DNA from: Phascolomyces articulosus | Lineage: Eukaryota > Mucoromycota > Mucoromycetes > Mucorales > Lichtheimiaceae | Direction of reading: 5' to 3' | NCBI GenBank assembly: GCA_025677815.1 | Contig: JAIXMP010000004.1 | Location: 1,674,001-1,738,000, forward strand | Length of the DNA: 64,000 nt | Shown: one piece after another, positions 60,049-64,000 of the stretch | Layout of the letters: each line of letters begins with the position of its first letter | How positions within the stretch are numbered: the stretch's first letter is position 1 | The notes under the pieces: generated by a model | Told to the model about the DNA's origin: nothing | Database searches by the model: none | Seen by the model: only the letters and a program-made list of their open reading frames with translations | Position numbers and translations under genes: made by a program

Positions 60049-63000
60049 TCAACCGCCACCGCACCCGCCACATCCTCCTCCGCCACAACCTCCTCCGCCA
60101 CAACCTCCTCCACCATCGCCCCCACCTCCACCATCACCTCCTCCTGCACAACCTCCACTATCAATTCCATCCCCGTCAAAGTTGCTAATTGCAATAGCAG
60201 CAAGTCCAAGTCCGGCAACAGCACCAACACCGACAGCAGCCGCACCACCACTAGAGATATAACCACTATAAGCTCCGTGGTAACGATAGGATGTAGGTGG
60301 CAAAAACGATGCTCCTTTAAACTTTCCACTGGGAATCGTCTCGTAATTACATTCCATTTCAGAGTACCAATCCAAGCCATTTGTTGTCCAGCCCCATTGA
60401 TCGTGTTTTTTGGAGTATTTTCGTCGCATCATACCGTAGACACCGTTTTGTGGAACCCACCATTCATATTTCTTTTCTTCTTCCTTAAGTAACTCTTTCA
60501 GGGGAAGCGGTTCGTTGAAATGATCGTATTTACCCAAGAAATATTCAGGATTTTTGTTTTGAAAGACAACAATCTTGCTTCCGCGAGGAATAACACCAAA
60601 CCCTTTTATTGTGGGGTAAATGTGGCAGAATATATTCATTTGTTGGTACGCTTTCTTTTTGTGATATAAATAATAAATTAAATTGTATGTTCAAAATTTC
60701 GTTGTAACTTACACCTTTTATTCCAAGTACGTCCAATCTGATAATGAACCCTAGGTGCATATGTTCTTGTGGCTATTATACATAGAAATATAGTACATAC
60801 ATGACATGTTAATATCATTATGAATCTTTTTTTTAAAAAAAAAACGTGAAACATGACTGTTGCTCAAATTTGATGAACATTACTTATTCTATAATGAGTA
60901 ATTATTTAATATAAAGTAGAATCGCACATTAATATAATGGAGTCTGACATATGTTATATCAAAACTGTAATAATTATAGAAAGTATGTACATTTTTGAAA
61001 CTTCAGTCGTTTCTCTGTTGACGATTTCATCAAGAATTGAACTATTATTATGAAACCAGAAGAATAAGTGATATTTTTCATTAGTTTCAAAAAAAAAAAG
61101 AATCACTATTTAAATTTTTTCATTTAATTACCCTGTGTAACCATATCCGGTATGTGCAACGTTTGATAAGATCCGTTCATGAACTGTCAATGGTGAGGAA
61201 AAGACAAGTGGAGATATACTTGCTTCTTTGTCATTGACGATTACAGGCAAAAATAGTTGTTTTGACGATTCCTTCAGTTTTTCACCAGCATGACCCTTCA
61301 CTGCTAAAACATAACTTCTATTCTGATTTAATGTTCCATTTTGCTTTGCTGGAGCCCCATTGATGTTATGAATTGAGGTATCACCATGGAAACTAATGTC
61401 TTCAATTCTAATTAGGCATAATAATGATAAATATTATATAATAAATTATTAGATATAGATAAACTTGAAATATAGAATACGTAGAATGTATTTTTTATAA
61501 TTCTTACGAAGTAATAATCATTCTTTTCTTAATGGTTTTGTTGATAAATTTGCTTCGTAATTGATTATATGTTCTGTTTTTACGAGCAGCCTTTTTGGAT
61601 ATTTTTCGATATGCAGCATCTTTCATTTCTCCAAGATTAATCATTTGTTCTACTGATGAAGATAGTTGATCCCATGCATTTTTAGTTATTAAAAGGGACT
61701 CCTCTATTTGAGTTGGCGCGATACAAGTACCGTGGTTGGGAACTTGACCCAGTTCAGATACCGTCATATTGTAATAATTAGAAGGATGAAGCATATGAAT
61801 ATGCCAAGCCATATCTATTATATATATGTATTGTTATTAATAAATATACGAGGTTTTTTTTTATAATATAAAGCATATTTACCGGCAGTCCATGCTGGGA
61901 GAATATAATTCTGATCCTCAGACTTTTGGAGTTTCAATAATAATAGGAAATCATGATATTCCTTTATAGCTTCAGGAAATATGGTTTTAAAAGGATCTTT
62001 CCGTGTTGGTATAAGTTTCTCGTACATGGTACGGACAAATTCTCGTTGATTCCACATTGCTTGAACAAGATCCAGTGAAAATCCCAATGGGTTGTTTTTG
62101 TACGTGGATTGAACAATGTTTGAAAATTCTAAAATAAAAGGTTGTGACGTAAATACTGATTTATTATACACAGAAATGTTGTTGCTTTTATAAAAGGCCC
62201 ATAAGACTCTTTACCAGTTGCGTAGTTGTCATCTTTTCTTTCTTGTTCTATGGTAGAAGGTGATTTCATTACTTCTTTTCCATTGTTTTTCCTCTTTTGA
62301 TTAGATCGACCGTGTTTGTCGGTATCATTGATGCATCGCAAAACAGCATCCCAATCCTTGCTGCCTTTGAACACATCCTCTGATACATCAATTCTGTCCT
62401 TGATTTTTGTTTGGCTACGCTGTTCTTCCAAAACAATAGATCCATCTTTATTTTTTCCATTTTTATCCAGTTTAGTCCCTCTATTATAATATAGTACAAA
62501 ATGATTGAAGAATTTGGAACCCAAAAAGTTACTACATTTTACTAAAAAGATGATGTAAAATATTTCAAAATAGTTGCTTACTTTATTTTAAACGGCAATT
62601 CAGACAATAGATTAGCAATGGCTAAGGAATCGATTGTATTTTCACGATGTTTGCAGTGGAAAGCTGGACATTTCAAAACTACAGTAGGATCTGTTCTAAA
62701 TGCCGCATAGTCAATCCTACATAATATATATACATTATTTATTATATATTATTTTGATGTTCGTTGTTATTGTGAATATGCAATGGACGTTGTAAACATG
62801 ATATAAATTATCATTTACCAGTTTGCAATGCATATACTTGTATTACATGATGCACAATTGATGTAGAGACCGCGTCGTTGATGTGCTTCACCTTCCAGTG
62901 TATCACTTACGGTATAAAATTCCGTCATTTTGTATGAACTTGGTTCATTATCCATTAGTGTTTGTTGTAATTCTTCTTTGGGTAGTATGAACGGATATAC

Positions 63001-63696
63001 ATAAGTAACCCCGTACAAAGTCTGTGGTAATGAATGAAAGATTTTCTCTCTATGCTATTTTACCACGCATTATTGTTACCATATTATAAAAAATATACAT
63101 CAGATAGTTTTATGGTTCGCCATATACAGATCAATTCTTTCTTTTTCTATACTGCAATTAATGAATAGAATTTATTTAGTTACCATCGCTCTTAATGGAA
63201 AATCTTTAGTCCATGCTAGCTGTATATTGATACCACCATCGATGTCCTCTTTGTACTGATATGGTGCCAACATATGCGCGTGCCATGCATATGCAATATC
63301 TGAAATAGAAGAAGAACAGGGAAGATGATAAACATGGAATACAGCATTGTCAATTATTTATTTTCATATATAGTTCAAAGCAAAAAAAAAATGTCATCGA
63401 ACTATCTGCTATGATGAATTACCTAGTGAAACAGGTTTATCATAATTTTGCCAAGGAAGTGAACTATTAGAAAGATTACGGAGAAATTCCAAATAACGCC
63501 TTTCAGCAGCAATGATATAAAGTTTGAAAAGCTCTGGACCCAAAGATCGTTCCACTTTATAAAAAGATTCGAGCAATGACATGTAGTAATAGCAATTTTC
63601 CACTGTGACGACATTGTCTACACTAGGCCCATTGTTACTCCTCTTGGCAATTGCTTTCTCATCAAATTTTTCATAATATGTTTTTTTAACTGTCAT
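60049..63696 (-). CDS. Glycine-rich domain (GRDP/DUF1399-like) protein, paralogue B
   Basis: Second member of the tandem pair, with identical exon order. Twelve exons (63423-63696, 63184-63299, 62819-63021, 62582-62716, 62215-62480, 61883-62128, 61508-61814, 61132-61407, 60991-61041, 60884-60888, 60713-60772, 60049-60602) sum to 2493 nt, 830 aa. W-H-x-H units: DIAYAWHAHMLAPYQYKEDI (about 92-111) and DMAWHIHMLHPSNYY (about 414-428). The paired cysteines are CASC and CPAFHC. Exons 1 and 2 have exactly the same lengths as in paralogue A (274 and 116 nt). The C-terminal region has FGVIPRGSKIVVFQNKNPEY, EWWVPQNGVYGMMRRKYSKK and GWTTNGLDWYSEMECNYETI. An Ala/Gly hydrophobic stretch and a long (GGGGC)n-like tail follow. 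Exon 5 is longer and more charged than in A. Both promoters and proteins have diverged, so the duplication is not recent. Confidence 0.85.
60884..60888 (-). other. 5-nt coding microexon of GRDP paralogue B
   Basis: AATAA on the minus strand, preceded by attatag and followed by gtaatg. It joins exon 9 (51 nt, GSILDEIVNRETTEVSK) to exon 11 (TTRTYAPRV). The flanking introns are 102 and 111 nt, both ordinary sizes for this genome. Confidence 0.75.
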
Positions 63697-63867
63697 TTTT
63701 TTTTAAAAAAAGAATAGGATAGAAAGAAGAGGATTGGTTTTCCTTGGTTGTGTGAAAACGAATGCTGCTTTATATATTAAATTGGTTAAAACCATTACAC
63801 AGCCTGATTAGTACAACCTTAAAAATGATGATTATTATTATAGTCACACAAAAAAGACCCATACACC

Positions 63868-64000
63868 ATGAAGAAGTGCTGCGAGAAAATGATGGCTACG
63901 CTCAATTTAAGACTGCTACTATCTTTCTTTCCAATGGTAATACAATCTTCATTTGCTCAGCAAGAAAGCTTTGTAAAAATTTGCGTAGTCATAGCTGCTG
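63868..64000 (+). CDS. 5' end of a possible secreted protein, cut by the window edge
   Basis: An ATG at 63868 opens 44 codons without a stop up to the edge: MKKCCEKMMATLNLRLLLSF, FPMVIQSSFAQQESFVKI, then CVVIAA. This looks like a signal peptide (basic start, Leu/Phe-rich core, cleavage after SFA). It is divergent from GRDP paralogue B, 171 bp away. Family cannot be told from this length; an intron donor (ATGgtaata) inside is also possible. Confidence 0.4.
   Translation, partial: MKKCCEKMMATLNLRLLLSFFPMVIQSSFAQQESFVKICVVIAA

Overview
The window is an AT-rich, intron-dense eukaryotic nuclear region, most likely from a Mucorales (Mucoromycota) fungus. The evidence is short GT-AG introns (about 60-275 bp), ACTAAC-like branch points, fungal-type housekeeping proteins, a tandem pair of glycine-rich-domain (GRDP/DUF1399-like) proteins, and scattered broken copies of a gene type I associate from memory with Mucorales. 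Genus is not resolved. No tRNA, rRNA, CRISPR array or viral element was recognised.

Layout. 1-4.5 kb: gene relics and AT-rich DNA. 4.5-6.5 kb: alanine aminotransferase (+). 8.7-10.1 kb: splicing factor Prp38 (+), convergent with ribosomal protein L13 (-, to 11.5 kb). 12.4-14.4 kb: decayed gene (+). 14.8-19.1 kb: NPC1/NCR1 sterol transporter (-). 19.1-24.9 kb: repeat- and relic-bearing desert. 24.9-29.1 kb: two MINPP-like histidine acid phosphatases (-). 30.2-31.8 kb: epoxide hydrolase (-). 32.7-33.3 kb: acyl-CoA-binding protein (+). 36.9-38.3 kb: universal stress protein (+), convergent with COP9 signalosome subunit 3 (-, to 40.7 kb). 41.5-43.4 kb: SAM methyltransferase (-). 44.9-46.9 kb: TBC1D20/Gyp8-type Rab GAP (-), divergent from PIG-T/Gpi16 (+, to 49.6 kb) across a 177-bp shared promoter. 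49.9-52.4 kb: mitochondrial PDK/BCKDK-family kinase (+). 55.7-63.7 kb: two tandem GRDP-like paralogues (-). The start of a possible secreted protein lies at the right edge.

The genes are ordinary single loci, not an operon-like pathway. The unusual layer is splicing. Exons were placed by hand so that reading frame and protein conservation agree across every junction. This exposed a U12-type AT-AC intron in the TBC gene, a conserved 5-nt microexon in both GRDP paralogues, a 7-nt microexon inside the SAM-binding motif of the methyltransferase, a GC-AG intron in CSN3, and a stop codon created by retaining the last PDK intron. Other items: a Glu-to-Gln change in the catalytic HxE motif of one phosphatase paralogue, MITE-like repeats, and a perfect 20-bp hairpin. 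All product names rest on reading the translations; no database search was run.
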